In this document: piece after piece, positions 6,512-14,661 of the stretch | Numbering within the stretch: position 1 is the stretch's first letter | How the letters are laid out: each line of letters begins with the position of its first letter | Origin: JBOGEN01 sp050743265 | GTDB lineage: Bacteria; Actinomycetota; Actinomycetes; JBOGEN01 | Length of the DNA stretch: 34,870 bases | Direction: 5' to 3' | Assembly (NCBI GenBank): GCA_050743265.1 | Contig: JBOGEN010000174.1 | Location: forward strand, 1-34,870 | The notes under the pieces: generated by a model | Seen by the model: only the letters and a program-made list of their open reading frames with translations | Databases searched by the model: none | What the model was told of the DNA's origin: nothing | Position numbers and translations under genes: made by a program

Positions 6512-7303
6512 TCAGGCGCAGAACGCGGTCCGCCAGGAGACGTAGTCCGCGGTGAAGTCGGTGATGACCTCGTCGACGTCCGTGCCAGCGAAGAGCTCCC
6601 ACTCACTCCGCGCGTTACCGCTGGTGACCACCTCGATACCCCGGGCGTGTGCCCAGCTGACCTGCTCCGCGGTCGGCTCCGGCGCGGTGGTGACCACGCC
6701 GTAGGCGTCCCAGCCCCCGGTGGCCGCCTCGCCCCACTGTCCCGAGCCGTCGAAGTGCACGGTGCGGATCCGCGGGGCGCGCCCCTCGATCATGCGGAGG
6801 CTCCGCTCACGGAACGAGGCGACGCTGGCCTGGCCCACCAGGCCGTACTCCCGGATGCGGCTCACCACGAGATCGGCGTTGGCAGAGGTCAGCTCAGGCT
6901 TGAGCTCGAGCATCACCCCCCGGCCGACGTCACGCGCCTCTCTGAGCACGGACGTGAGGTACGGGACGCGGCGGCCGTCGGGTGTGCGCAGGCTCTGGAC
7001 GTAGCTGCTCGTGCGTTCGGCGATGAGCCCCGTGCCGTTGGTGGTCCGGTCGAGCGTCGCATCGTGCAGCGCCATCGCCTTGCCGTTGCGCGTCCACCGG
7101 ATGTCGATCTCGACGGTCTCCGCCCCTCGGCCGTAGCCGTAGCGGATCGCCGGGACTGTGTTCTCCGTGCGCTCGAACGTCTCACCCCGGTGCGCGGCGA
7201 CCTGGGGGCAGGCGGCCGCCGCGGCATGAGCCGGTTGCTCGGGAAGTGTGACGAGCACGGCGAGCGCCAGCACCAGCGAACCGAGCAGGGCTCGTGCTCT
7301 CAT
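6512..7303 (-). CDS. Secreted glycerophosphodiester phosphodiesterase
   Basis: 263 residues from ATG 7303, preceded by GGGGAGGTCTG. Residues 1-29 are a signal peptide ending AHAAAA. The GDPD TIM barrel follows with all key motifs: AAHRGETFERTENT (catalytic HR-G and E-N-T), VEIDIRWTRNGKAMALHDATLDRTTNGTG (metal-binding E and D, catalytic HD; quoted part EIDIRWTRNG and ALHDATLDR), and VMLELKPE. It hydrolyses deacylated phospholipids to glycerol-3-phosphate and an alcohol outside the membrane. An upstream in-frame start would add 54 residues before the signal peptide and is rejected. It stands alone, just outside the right repeat. A short inverted repeat (CCTGAC-gt-GTCAGG, 6503-6516) overlaps its stop codon. 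Confidence 0.93.
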   Translation of the reverse strand: MRARALLGSLVLALAVLVTLPEQPAHAAAAACPQVAAHRGETFERTENTVPAIRYGYGRGAETVEIDIRWTRNGKAMALHDATLDRTTNGTGLIAERTSSYVQSLRTPDGRRVPYLTSVLREARDVGRGVMLELKPELTSANADLVVSRIREYGLVGQASVASFRERSLRMIEGRAPRIRTVHFDGSGQWGEAATGGWDAYGVVTTAPEPTAEQVSWAHARGIEVVTSGNARSEWELFAGTDVDEVITDFTADYVSWRTAFCA

Positions 7304-7636
7304 CAGACCTCCCCGCCCCAGCCGGAGCCCGACCGATTCGGCCCACAGGGGGCGGGACGAGCAGCAGAAGCATGACCCAAGGAAGAGATCTTTTCGCGGC
7401 TTTGCGCCGGAAGGGTGCCTTGTCCGTCTAGTCCCTGGTCGCCGCAGCGACCCCGCCCTGGTCACGGCGGTCCAACCTCTGCACGCTGCCGGGCGCGGTC
7501 GTGAACGAGTTTCGCTTCTCCTGCGGCGGCGTCCTCAGGTGGGCGGTGAAACTGGTTCAGACGAATGCCCGAACTCCTCTTGTTCGCGGATATGCCCGCA
7601 GGAGCAGTCAAGGCAGCGCATGCTCACCGCTCGCCG
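7304..7636. other. Intergenic, nothing recognised
   Basis: 333 bases between two minus-strand genes. It should hold the promoter of the phosphodiesterase. I see no gene, RNA or strong hairpin. Confidence 0.5.
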
Positions 7637-9730
7637 TCACGTAGCGCGACTGCTGGCTGGCGTTCGCTGGGTGGGAAGCCGGAGCGGCAGCGGAGACGGT
7701 TCGTGGAGCCGTTCGGCCAGCTCTGAGGCAGGCATGGGGCGTGCGTAGTAATAGCCCTGGGCGGATTCACAGCCGAGGTCGATGATCTGGTCGTGCTGAC
7801 GTCGTGTCTCGACTCCTTCGGCGGTCACGGTCATGCCCAGCTCGTGGCAGAGGTTCGTGATGGCCCGCATGATGGCCCTGCTCGAGGGGTGGTGGGCAAG
7901 GCCGGCGACGAACTCTCGGTCGATCTTGACGATGTCGATGGGAAACTGCAGGTAGCTCAGCGAGGAGTAGGCGGTTCCGAAGTGCTCGAGTGCCAGGCTG
8001 AGGTTCATGTCCTTGAGGTCGGTCAGGACGAGCAGGGCGCGCTCTGGATCCTCGATGAGGATGTTCTCGGTCATCTCGAGTACGAGGAACGCGGGGTCGA
8101 TCTTGGTCTGGTCCAGCACCGACGCCACGGTGGTGGTGAAACCGGGGGACATGAGCTGGGTGGGGGAGACGTTGACGGTCACCATCAACGGTCCGCCGTG
8201 GTCGGCCGCGCGGATCTCCTGCTGGTCGCGGCAGGCGCGGTCGAGTACCCAGGCTCCGATCTGGTCGATCAGCCCGAGCTGTTCGGCAGTGGCGATGGTG
8301 ACCTGGGCCGGTACCGGGCCGCGGTGGGGGTCTGTCCACCGGAGCAGGGCCTCGAAGCCGGTGAGCTGCCCGTCGATGCTGCGCACGATGGGCTGGTAGG
8401 CCACGTCGAGCCTGTCCTCGGCGAAGGCAGACCGGAGGTCCTGCTCGAGGACATGCTCGGGGCTCTCGAGTTCCTGCTGGCGTAGGTCGAGGATCTGACC
8501 GCCGTTGCCCGCGGCCCTTCCCATGCGGCTGGTGGTGGGACCGGACTCGTCCAGGCGTGTGCCCACGCCGGCTCCATCGGGGCCAGGGGCGGTCACGCGT
8601 GCGCTCTCGCTGCGATGTGATGCGCCTCCGCGCTTCGCCCGACGCATCGCGACATCCGCATCTTGGATAAGCCCGGCGGACACATGCTCACCCGGGCCGG
8701 CGAAGGCGATGCCCATGCTCGCGGTCACCCAGATCTCGGCCGCGGACAGGAGGAAGGGTTCGGTGAGCGCCTTGGCGATGCGCGCAGCGAGCGTGTCCGC
8801 GTGGGAGGCATCCGTGAGGTCCTCGCACACGATGACGAACTCGTCACCGCCCAGGCGTGCCAACGTGTCGCCGGAGCGCAGCAAGCGATCGAGGCGGTGG
8901 GCGAAGGCGACGAGGAGCTCATCGCCGGCCTGGTGGCCGTACAGGTCATTGACGGACTTGAAGTCGTCGATGTCGGCGAAGAGCACCGCGGCGGCCGTGT
9001 GGGAACGCTGTGCGCGTAACGCCGCATGTTCGAGGCGCTGACCCAGCAGCACCCGGTTGGGCAGCCCGGTGAGCGCGTCGTGCAGGGCACTCTCGCGGTA
9101 CCTGTCGGATGCCTGCAGCGCATCCGCCCGGGCCTGCGCGTTGAGCAGGTAGGCAGTCGCCACATCGGCCAGCGTCTGCGCGGCAACCGAGGCATCAGCT
9201 GCCAACGGTCCGACCGTGTCCCGGTAGAGGTCAAGCGCTCCGAGCCGCCCATGTTCCCCGCGCAGCGGGAACGTGAACACCGCGACGGCGCCCTCGCGCA
9301 TCGCCCGCGGTGAGAACGCCGGGAACTGCTGGTCGACTCGCAGGTCAGGTACCGACACCGCCTCGCCGGTCTCGTACGCGGCCAGACACGGACCCTCACC
9401 CAGCTCGGTCTGCAGGGACTCGAACCGCAGCGCGTCGTCGTGCGAGGCGGCAATGTAGCGGGGCTTGAGCCCAGGGGAGATCAACGTCACGCCCGCGGAC
9501 GTCACGGGCAGCACCTCAACCATCCGCTCCACGAGATGGTCCAAGATCCCCTGGATCGGAAAGTCCGTGACCAACGTGCGGGCGAACTCTCCCAGCACTG
9601 ACGTCAGCTTCTGCTGATCGACCACCTCAAGCCCCCGTCCCCCGGCAGCGGCCCGCAATCTCTTGCCCAGCCCAACATACGAGATGGCCTCCGAACACGG
9701 AAGGTAACGCCTGCGATTCGTGGCGTTCAT
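7637..9730 (-). CDS. GAF-GGDEF-EAL cyclic-di-GMP signalling protein with degenerate EAL
   Basis: 697 residues from ATG 9730. A GAF sensor (about 35-195) is followed by a GGDEF domain (about 215-375) with intact active site RLGGDEF and an inhibitory I-site RSGD exactly five residues before it. This half should make c-di-GMP with product feedback. The EAL domain (about 430-680) keeps GFEALLRW, VNVSP, LEMTE, KIDREFV and AEGVET, but the metal-binding DDFGTG loop reads EHFGTA, so phosphodiesterase activity is probably lost and a c-di-GMP-binding role is likelier. No membrane segment is seen, so it is cytoplasmic. The start is uncertain: neither ATG 9730, TTG 9814 nor GTG 9625 (with a G-rich stretch) has a perfect ribosome site. 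Confidence 0.9.
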   Translation of the reverse strand: MNATNRRRYLPCSEAISYVGLGKRLRAAAGGRGLEVVDQQKLTSVLGEFARTLVTDFPIQGILDHLVERMVEVLPVTSAGVTLISPGLKPRYIAASHDDALRFESLQTELGEGPCLAAYETGEAVSVPDLRVDQQFPAFSPRAMREGAVAVFTFPLRGEHGRLGALDLYRDTVGPLAADASVAAQTLADVATAYLLNAQARADALQASDRYRESALHDALTGLPNRVLLGQRLEHAALRAQRSHTAAAVLFADIDDFKSVNDLYGHQAGDELLVAFAHRLDRLLRSGDTLARLGGDEFVIVCEDLTDASHADTLAARIAKALTEPFLLSAAEIWVTASMGIAFAGPGEHVSAGLIQDADVAMRRAKRGGASHRSESARVTAPGPDGAGVGTRLDESGPTTSRMGRAAGNGGQILDLRQQELESPEHVLEQDLRSAFAEDRLDVAYQPIVRSIDGQLTGFEALLRWTDPHRGPVPAQVTIATAEQLGLIDQIGAWVLDRACRDQQEIRAADHGGPLMVTVNVSPTQLMSPGFTTTVASVLDQTKIDPAFLVLEMTENILIEDPERALLVLTDLKDMNLSLALEHFGTAYSSLSYLQFPIDIVKIDREFVAGLAHHPSSRAIMRAITNLCHELGMTVTAEGVETRRQHDQIIDLGCESAQGYYYARPMPASELAERLHEPSPLPLRLPTQRTPASSRAT

Positions 9731-9892
9731 GCGGAATGGAAACTCAGTCGCTGACGGTCGCTTGGCCGTGCCCTTTCCCTCGGCTAGCTCTGGCAGCGTC
9801 GCTGCGCCGCCCAAGCGTGGGCGTACCGCAAATGCACGATCACCTGAGACCCAGGGCCGAGGAGGCGGACGTGCGGGAATGCGGGTTCGGTG

Positions 9893-10690
9893 TCACCGTG
9901 CAGCCGCGGCGCGTGTGGTGACCGGTGAGTCGGCTGGTGCCGACGCGGTGGGGTGTAGCGCGTCGATGACGCACCACACGACATTCCCATGGCTGTGGGT
10001 GGGGATCGTGCCCCAGCAGCGAGTCAGGCGGTCCACCAGCAGGAGCCCATGCCCGTGGTCGGCGTCGAGTTGGTTGTCGAGTGCATGAGATGCGGCATCG
10101 CCGGCCTCGCGGACGGACATTCGGAGCAGGCCGGGGTGGCTGGCGACGCGCAGCTGCATCGGGGTCGCTGCGTACGTGAGCGCGTTGGTGACCAGGTCGC
10201 TGGCCACGACGCAGGCGACCCAGGCCAGCTCGGCGTCGTCTGGGTCCACGCACACCGAGGTGATGAACCGGCGGGCAATCGCAGGGGCACTCGGGTCGGG
10301 GGAAAGGTCGATGCTGGCAACCGGCAGGGGCGCACGCGGGCACGCGGAGTCCACGGCGGCCACCATCGTGGGCTGAACAGAGGGACGGTCACCGGCAACG
10401 ACTTCGCCCATGTACTCGAGCAGGGCGGAGTCGGAGCTGGCGGGCACCAGGGGGATCCCCGGCCACTCGGCCGCCTGCCCGGCCAGGCCCACCAGAGCGG
10501 CGAGGCAGCTCGGGTCGAGGTCTGTCGAGTCGGTGAGGTCACAGACCAGCCCGCGCGGCGAGTCAGCCAGCTCACCCAAGATCTGTGCACGCAGGGCGTA
10601 ACGGGCGCCGCGGTCCAGACGTCCGTGGGTGGTCAACACGGCGCAGCCCCCGCGCACCGCGGTGTCCGACGAAAACCGGCTATTGCTCAT
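9893..10690 (-). CDS. STAS-HATPase fusion (anti-sigma antagonist plus RsbW-like kinase)
   Basis: 265 residues from ATG 10690. Residues about 15-110 are a STAS domain with the phospho-acceptor region DLTDSTDLDPSCLAALVGL, where Ser61 is the candidate site. Residues about 140-250 are a HATPase_c_2 (GHKL) domain with N-box ASDLVTNALTYA and a glycine-rich GHGLLLVDRL. The usual D of the G1 region appears as E (VREAG). Separate proteins of these types form partner-switch pairs controlling sigma factors; joining them suggests internal switching. The gene lies just upstream of the GGDEF-EAL gene on the same strand with a 162-base gap, so the two may share stress or c-di-GMP signalling (inference). Confidence 0.85.
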   Translation of the reverse strand: MSNSRFSSDTAVRGGCAVLTTHGRLDRGARYALRAQILGELADSPRGLVCDLTDSTDLDPSCLAALVGLAGQAAEWPGIPLVPASSDSALLEYMGEVVAGDRPSVQPTMVAAVDSACPRAPLPVASIDLSPDPSAPAIARRFITSVCVDPDDAELAWVACVVASDLVTNALTYAATPMQLRVASHPGLLRMSVREAGDAASHALDNQLDADHGHGLLLVDRLTRCWGTIPTHSHGNVVWCVIDALHPTASAPADSPVTTRAAAAR

Positions 10691-10923
10691 CAGCCCCGAA
10701 TCCTCGTGCGAGTAGCACGACCGGGGTCCAGGGCCTAGCCAAACTCTACTCATCGGGTCAAACAGACCACGTGAGACGGGACGCCAGCCCCGCCCCAGGG
10801 ATGGGCCTCCAGCCCGTCCTTGCCCGCCGTCGACCGGGCTGTTGAGCTGGGCCGGCGTCGGGACAGGGCACCCGGCGCGGACTCCGCCCTCACTGGGAGG
10901 GTAACGGCTGAAATGCTGAGGAC

Positions 10924-11574
10924 ATGGAGCTCACCACCCAGCAGATCCTCGACTCCGGCCTCGACGACTGGCGGAAGCTCGCCCAGGCCCTCCATGCGAG
11001 GTTCCTCACCGGCAACTTCGTCACGGGCCTCACGTTCGTCACCGCGGTCACCGAGGCCGCCGAGGGAGCCAACCACCATCCCGACGTGGTGCTGACGTAC
11101 CCGCACGTGGACGTGAAGCTGGTCAGCCACGACGTCTCCCAGGTCACCCAGCGCGACATCGACCTCGCCCGGCGGATCAGCGAGATCGCCCGTGAGCAGG
11201 GGATCAGCGCGGACCCGAGCGCCCCTGCCCAGCTCGAGCTCGCGCTGGACACCGCCGACCTCGCCGCCGTCGGACCATTCTGGGCCGTCTTGCTCACCGG
11301 GAGTCCCGACTCGCTCAAGGTCGACGACGTCGTCGATCGCAGCGGTCGCGTGCCCCTGCTCTGGTTCCAGCACACCGAGGCGCACGAGACTCCGCGTCAA
11401 CGCTTCCACGTCGACCTCTGGGTGCCGCACGACGTCGCCGACGAGCGCATCGCGGCCGCGGTCGCCGCGGGCGGGCGGGTGGTCGACGACGGGGAAGCCC
11501 CGTCGTTCGTCGTCCTGGCCGACCCTGAGGGCAACAAGGCGTGCGTCTGCACGTGCCTCAACCGCGACCGGTGA
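10924..11574 (+). CDS. Pterin-4a-carbinolamine dehydratase fused to a glyoxalase-like domain
   Basis: 216 residues from ATG 10924, with TGAGGAC just upstream. Residues 1-98 match the 4a-hydroxytetrahydrobiopterin dehydratase family: the core ANHHPDVVLTYPHVDVKLVSHD (the HHP active-site histidines and the later H-D) and the following DIDLARRISEIA helix. Residues 110-216 form a VOC/glyoxalase-like half (WAVLLTGSP, VPLLWFQ, RFHVDLWVPHD, ADPEGNKACVC). The fusion occurs in actinobacteria. Neither substrate is known, and no aromatic amino acid hydroxylase lies nearby, so a housekeeping pterin role is unproven. Confidence 0.85.
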   Translation: MELTTQQILDSGLDDWRKLAQALHARFLTGNFVTGLTFVTAVTEAAEGANHHPDVVLTYPHVDVKLVSHDVSQVTQRDIDLARRISEIAREQGISADPSAPAQLELALDTADLAAVGPFWAVLLTGSPDSLKVDDVVDRSGRVPLLWFQHTEAHETPRQRFHVDLWVPHDVADERIAAAVAAGGRVVDDGEAPSFVVLADPEGNKACVCTCLNRDR

Positions 11575-11612
11575 ACCGGACGCCAGGCGCTCATGGCGAG
11601 GTCCCGGGATGT

Positions 11613-11741
11613 TCAGTCCGCCGGTAGGGCGAGCGCGATGGCCAGCAGGACGAAGGAGGCCATCGATGCCGCACCGCGAATCAGGTTGAGCCGGAAGTAG
11701 CGGTGCCGCTCGTCAAGCCAGCCGGCGGGCGGTGCCTTCAC
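11613..11741 (-). pseudogene. Short membrane-protein tail
   Basis: The minus frame ending TGA 11613-11615 reads WLDERHRYFRLNLIRGAASM, then a hydrophobic helix (ASFVLLAIALALPAD). The codons look genuine. It resembles the last helix of small DUF1772/anthrone-oxygenase-like membrane proteins. Upstream the frame becomes Pro/Arg-rich with no helices; GTG 11741 is only a nominal start. It is probably a 3' gene remnant. Confidence 0.35.
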
Positions 11742-11828
11742 GGGCGGCGTGGCCCGCTCGGGCGGTCGGCGAAGGGCGTGCCCGGGGGGCGGCGTGGAGA
11801 CAGCCCCGCGTACAGGCGGACTCCCGGG

Positions 11829-12623
11829 TCAGGGTGCGGTGCGCCGTGCTCCGATCACGACGGTGGCCTCGAGGTCGTCGTCGCTCACCACGCGCGGGGT
11901 CAGCCCGCAGCCCACCATGACCTCGACCGCGATCCGGGCCTGCTGCTCGCTCGTCTCGATGAGCAGGTGTCCACCCGGCGCGAGCCACTGCGGCGCCCCC
12001 GCGGCCACACGACGCAGGACGTCGAGCCCGTCGTCGCCGCCGTCGAGTGCCACGCGCGGCTCGTGGACGCGGGCCTCCGCGGGGAGCAGCCGGATCGCGT
12101 CCGTGGGGACGTACGGCACGTTGGCGACCAGGACGTCGACGCGCCCCCGCAGCGAGTCGGGCAGCGGCGCGTACAGGTCGCCCGCGTACACCTGACCCGT
12201 GGGCGCGACGTTGCGGCGTGCACACGCCACCGCGGCGGGGTCGACGTCGACGGCGTACAGCTCGGTCACGTCGAGGGACGCGGACAGCGCGGCCCCGACC
12301 GCGCCCGACCCGCAGCACAGGTCGACGACGACAGCGCCCGGGTCGGCCAGCGCCGCCGCCTCGTGGACCAGGAGCTCGGTGCGGGGGCGGGGGACGAACA
12401 CCCCGGGGTCCACGGCGATGCGCAGGCCGCAGAACTCCGCCCAGCCGAGGACGTGCTCCAGCGGCAGGCCGACGGCCCGCCGCTCCACCATGGCGTCCAG
12501 CTCGACCGGTGTGCTCGCCGCTCCGGCGAGCATCGCCGCCTCGTCCTCGGCGAAGACACATCCGGCGGCCCGGAGCCGCGCGACGACGTCCGGCGGTACC
12601 CGGGGGGACGGGGAACTGACCAT
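11829..12623 (-). CDS. PrmC-related N5-glutamine methyltransferase (unknown substrate)
   Basis: 264 residues from ATG 12623. An N-terminal helical domain (1-70, PPDVVARLRAAGCVFAEDEA) is followed by a Rossmann methyltransferase: SAM motif VVVDLCCGSGAVGAAL, acidic loop YAVDVDPAAV, and catalytic-site motif ANVPYVP. PrmC/HemK enzymes have NPPY; NVPY marks the paralogous actinobacterial family annotated as putative protein-(glutamine-N5) methyltransferase, whose target is unknown. The motif still supports planar amide-nitrogen chemistry. An in-frame ATG at about 12647 is possible. The gene is divergent from the YrhK gene. Confidence 0.85.
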   Translation of the reverse strand: MVSSPSPRVPPDVVARLRAAGCVFAEDEAAMLAGAASTPVELDAMVERRAVGLPLEHVLGWAEFCGLRIAVDPGVFVPRPRTELLVHEAAALADPGAVVVDLCCGSGAVGAALSASLDVTELYAVDVDPAAVACARRNVAPTGQVYAGDLYAPLPDSLRGRVDVLVANVPYVPTDAIRLLPAEARVHEPRVALDGGDDGLDVLRRVAAGAPQWLAPGGHLLIETSEQQARIAVEVMVGCGLTPRVVSDDDLEATVVIGARRTAP

Positions 12624-12729
12624 GGAAGCGCCATCTGAGCAGGCCATTGCCGGGTCCGGCAAGCCGGGATAGAGAGAGGGGACGGCCGTCCTCGTCCCGA
12701 CAGACTCCGCAGCGACCGGGGAGAAGCCC

Positions 12730-13077
12730 GTGACGCACCCCGAGACACACGGTGACGACCAGCGGGAGGGTGACCCGGGAACGAGCACCCAGCGTCCCGC
12801 GCGTGACCGGAACCGGACCGTCACGTTGCGCGTCGGGCACGACGAGCTCGTGCTGCGTCACCGGTACGAGGCACTCAGCATCGTCAACGACGTGCTCATC
12901 GCCGGGTGGTTCGCGACGGGGAGCATCCTGTTCTTCCAGGAGTCGACGACCCGTCTCGGAACCTGGATGTTCCTCATCGGGAGCATCCAGCTCGGCATCC
13001 GTCCCCTGATCCGGCTCTCCCGGCTGCTCCACATCCGCCGCCGGGGGAGCGGCCTCGACTCGAGCACCGACTTCTAG
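12730..13077 (+). CDS. YrhK-domain membrane protein
   Basis: 115 residues from GTG 12730, with GGGGAGAAGCCC before it. The first 30 residues are polar and disordered. Residues about 33-105 are the YrhK domain: LVLRHRYEALSIVNDVLIAGWF, a helix ending ILFFQES, then GTWMFLIGSIQLGIRPLIRL and a basic end. Two membrane helices are predicted. The family often appears as C-terminal or stand-alone two-helix units near redox or transport genes; function unknown. Confidence 0.8.
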   Translation: MTHPETHGDDQREGDPGTSTQRPARDRNRTVTLRVGHDELVLRHRYEALSIVNDVLIAGWFATGSILFFQESTTRLGTWMFLIGSIQLGIRPLIRLSRLLHIRRRGSGLDSSTDF

Positions 13078-13114
13078 CGCCCGGCCGCGGGCTGCCGGGC
13101 CCGAGGCAAACCTC

Positions 13115-13195
13115 TCAGCGCCCCGGCGGTGGCGTGAGGTCGTAGCGGGCGATGAGGTCGGGCAGCCACGGGGCCTCGCCGAACTGCTTAGGCCG
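13115..13195 (-). pseudogene. C-terminal gene stub
   Basis: The minus frame ending TGA 13115-13117 reads RPKQFGEAPWLPDLIARYDL and then TPPPGR, with uniformly G/C-ending codons. Coding character stops near 13195, exactly where a plus-strand TetR tail begins. I cannot name the family. It looks like the 3' end of a gene whose 5' part was deleted. Confidence 0.35.
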
Positions 13196-13204
13196 TACGC
13201 CTCG

Positions 13205-13513
13205 GCGAGCAGCGGTGCGGACGTGCTCACGCGCATCTACCGGGACAAGGACGTCATCGCGCCCACTCGCCGGCGCGAGCTCGACGCGCGGGACGTCCAC
13301 CTACGCGACGTCCTGCACCAGCCCTTCCGTACGAGCAGGGCACGAAGCCGCCGGCTGAGGGCCGTCCTGCGCCACGCGGTCTCGTTCTGGGCCTGGCGGT
13401 CCCTCTGCGTCGACCAGGGCATGTCGAACCTCGAGGCGGTGGACGCGATGTCCGCCCTGGCGCTCGCGACAGCGACGCCGGCGCGACGAGCCCGCAAGGC
13501 CGTGTCTCAGTAG
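13205..13513 (+). pseudogene. C-terminal half of a TetR-family regulator
   Basis: The frame reads VLTRIYRDKDVIAPTRRREL, then DVLHQPFRTSRA, then LRAVLRHAVSFWAWRSLCVDQGMSNLEAVDAM (quoted in part: HAVSFWAWRSLCVDQG). This is the ligand-binding helices typical of actinobacterial TetR proteins. The DNA-binding HTH that should precede it is missing; upstream sequence belongs to an opposing stub. A GTG at 13223 would give 96 residues, but a TetR protein without an HTH is not expected to act as a repressor. Confidence 0.5.
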
Positions 13514-13615
13514 TCAGCGCAGCCAGTCGACGATCGCGGCGAGGACGACGTTGCCGCGTAGGACGACGGCGGCGGAGGCGAGGTTGTGGACGCGGCCGGG
13601 CTGTGGACGAACGTC
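13514..13615 (-). pseudogene. Short C-terminal gene stub
   Basis: The minus frame ending TGA 13514-13516 reads RVHNLASAAVVLRGNVVLAA and then IVDWLR, with good actinobacterial codon usage but only about 33 codons and no start. It abuts the TetR stub stop. Family unknown. It could alternatively be chance. Confidence 0.25.
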
Positions 13616-13625
13616 GGCAGGGGCG

Positions 13626-14345
13626 TCAGCCGCCGGTGGCGTTCGGGGGCGTGCGGGCCGCCTCCGGAGCCGGTGCGCTCTGCGCCGGGACGGCCGGCTC
13701 CGGCGGTGTCCGCCGCGCCGCGCGCAGCACCCCGATGACGGCGCCGATGAGCCACAGCACGAAGGCCACGGACCCCATGCCCCCGCTCCAGAAGCCGGAC
13801 AGGCACAGCACGGCGACGGCGTAGGACACCCAGACTGCCCAGCTCGGCAGGGCGCGCGCCTGCTGGGCAATCCGCGTCGTCACGGCGACCAGAACCGCCC
13901 CGCCGATCAGCCCGGTGAGCCCGAGTACCTGTCCCGCCATGCCGAGCGCGCGGGCGGTGTCCGGGTCGGGGGTGAACTCGTCCGACAGTGCCGCGAACGC
14001 GCTCCCCACGTCGAGTGACACCGCGGTGATCAGCAACCCGCCGAGCAGCGCAGCCGCCGGCACGATCGCGTGCGCAAGCGGGTCGCCGCCGGACAGCCGG
14101 TCCAGCACCTGACGCAGCCCCGTGGCAAACCAGAGCAGCAGTGCAACACCCGCCGCGAGTACGGGAACCCCGATGCCCGCGGCGGCCTGTCGCGCGCCGT
14201 CGTTGAGCCTCTCGAGGATGGCGGCGTCCGACATGCTTGCCTGGTCCACGCCAACCATGTAGGTCAGCGCCAGCCCGACGACGAGCAGCACGACCGAAGC
14301 GGCGCCCGCCCATCCCGCGCGCTGAAGGGCTCGTGACTCGTCCAT
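13626..14345 (-). CDS. DUF4386-like integral membrane protein
   Basis: 239 residues from ATG 14345, with GGGAG eight bases upstream. Six hydrophobic helices are seen: ASVVLLVVGLALTYMV, GIGVPVLAAGVALLLWFATG, AIVPAAALLGGLLITAVSL, MAGQVLGLTGLIGGAVLVAV, WAVWVSYAVAVLCLSGF and VAFVLWLIGAVIGVL. A conserved-looking acidic loop sits between helices 1 and 2 (MSDAAILERLND). The C-terminus is a Pro/Ala-rich tail. Layout and length resemble DUF4386 proteins; function unknown. A longer upstream frame is rejected because it loses protein character. Confidence 0.78.
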   Translation of the reverse strand: MDESRALQRAGWAGAASVVLLVVGLALTYMVGVDQASMSDAAILERLNDGARQAAAGIGVPVLAAGVALLLWFATGLRQVLDRLSGGDPLAHAIVPAAALLGGLLITAVSLDVGSAFAALSDEFTPDPDTARALGMAGQVLGLTGLIGGAVLVAVTTRIAQQARALPSWAVWVSYAVAVLCLSGFWSGGMGSVAFVLWLIGAVIGVLRAARRTPPEPAVPAQSAPAPEAARTPPNATGG

Positions 14346-14661
14346 GCCCGGCTCCCACGGTTGCGGCCACGGGTGGGTCGGAGATGGTGCAGGCACCAGG
14401 ATCCGGCCCGCGGCGCGAAGAGGCGCCAGTCCGAGCGTGCACCCGTACCGGGCCGCCAGCAAGGGCCCGCGACGGACCTCAGTGCCCGGCGTCTCGGCGT
14501 GCTCGGCCGGCGCCGGGCAGCGGGCGGCGAGCAAGCGGCGAGCGTCCCGACGGCCGGCGCTTCGTCCGGGACACCTTGATAGGTAGGGCGCTCCGGGCCG
14601 CGTACGAGGCCGCCGAAATGCTGGTGGCCGCAAGCAGCCTCTGTCAGTCGCGCACCAGGCG
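14346..14661. other. Intergenic, nothing recognised
   Basis: 316 bases between two minus-strand genes, GC-rich. I see no supported gene or RNA. It must contain the promoter of the membrane protein. Confidence 0.45.

Noticed and set aside
11713..13236. 507-codon minus frame
   Set aside because: Overlaps the PrmC-like gene in another frame; runs of Arg/Gly/Pro typical of high-GC shadows.
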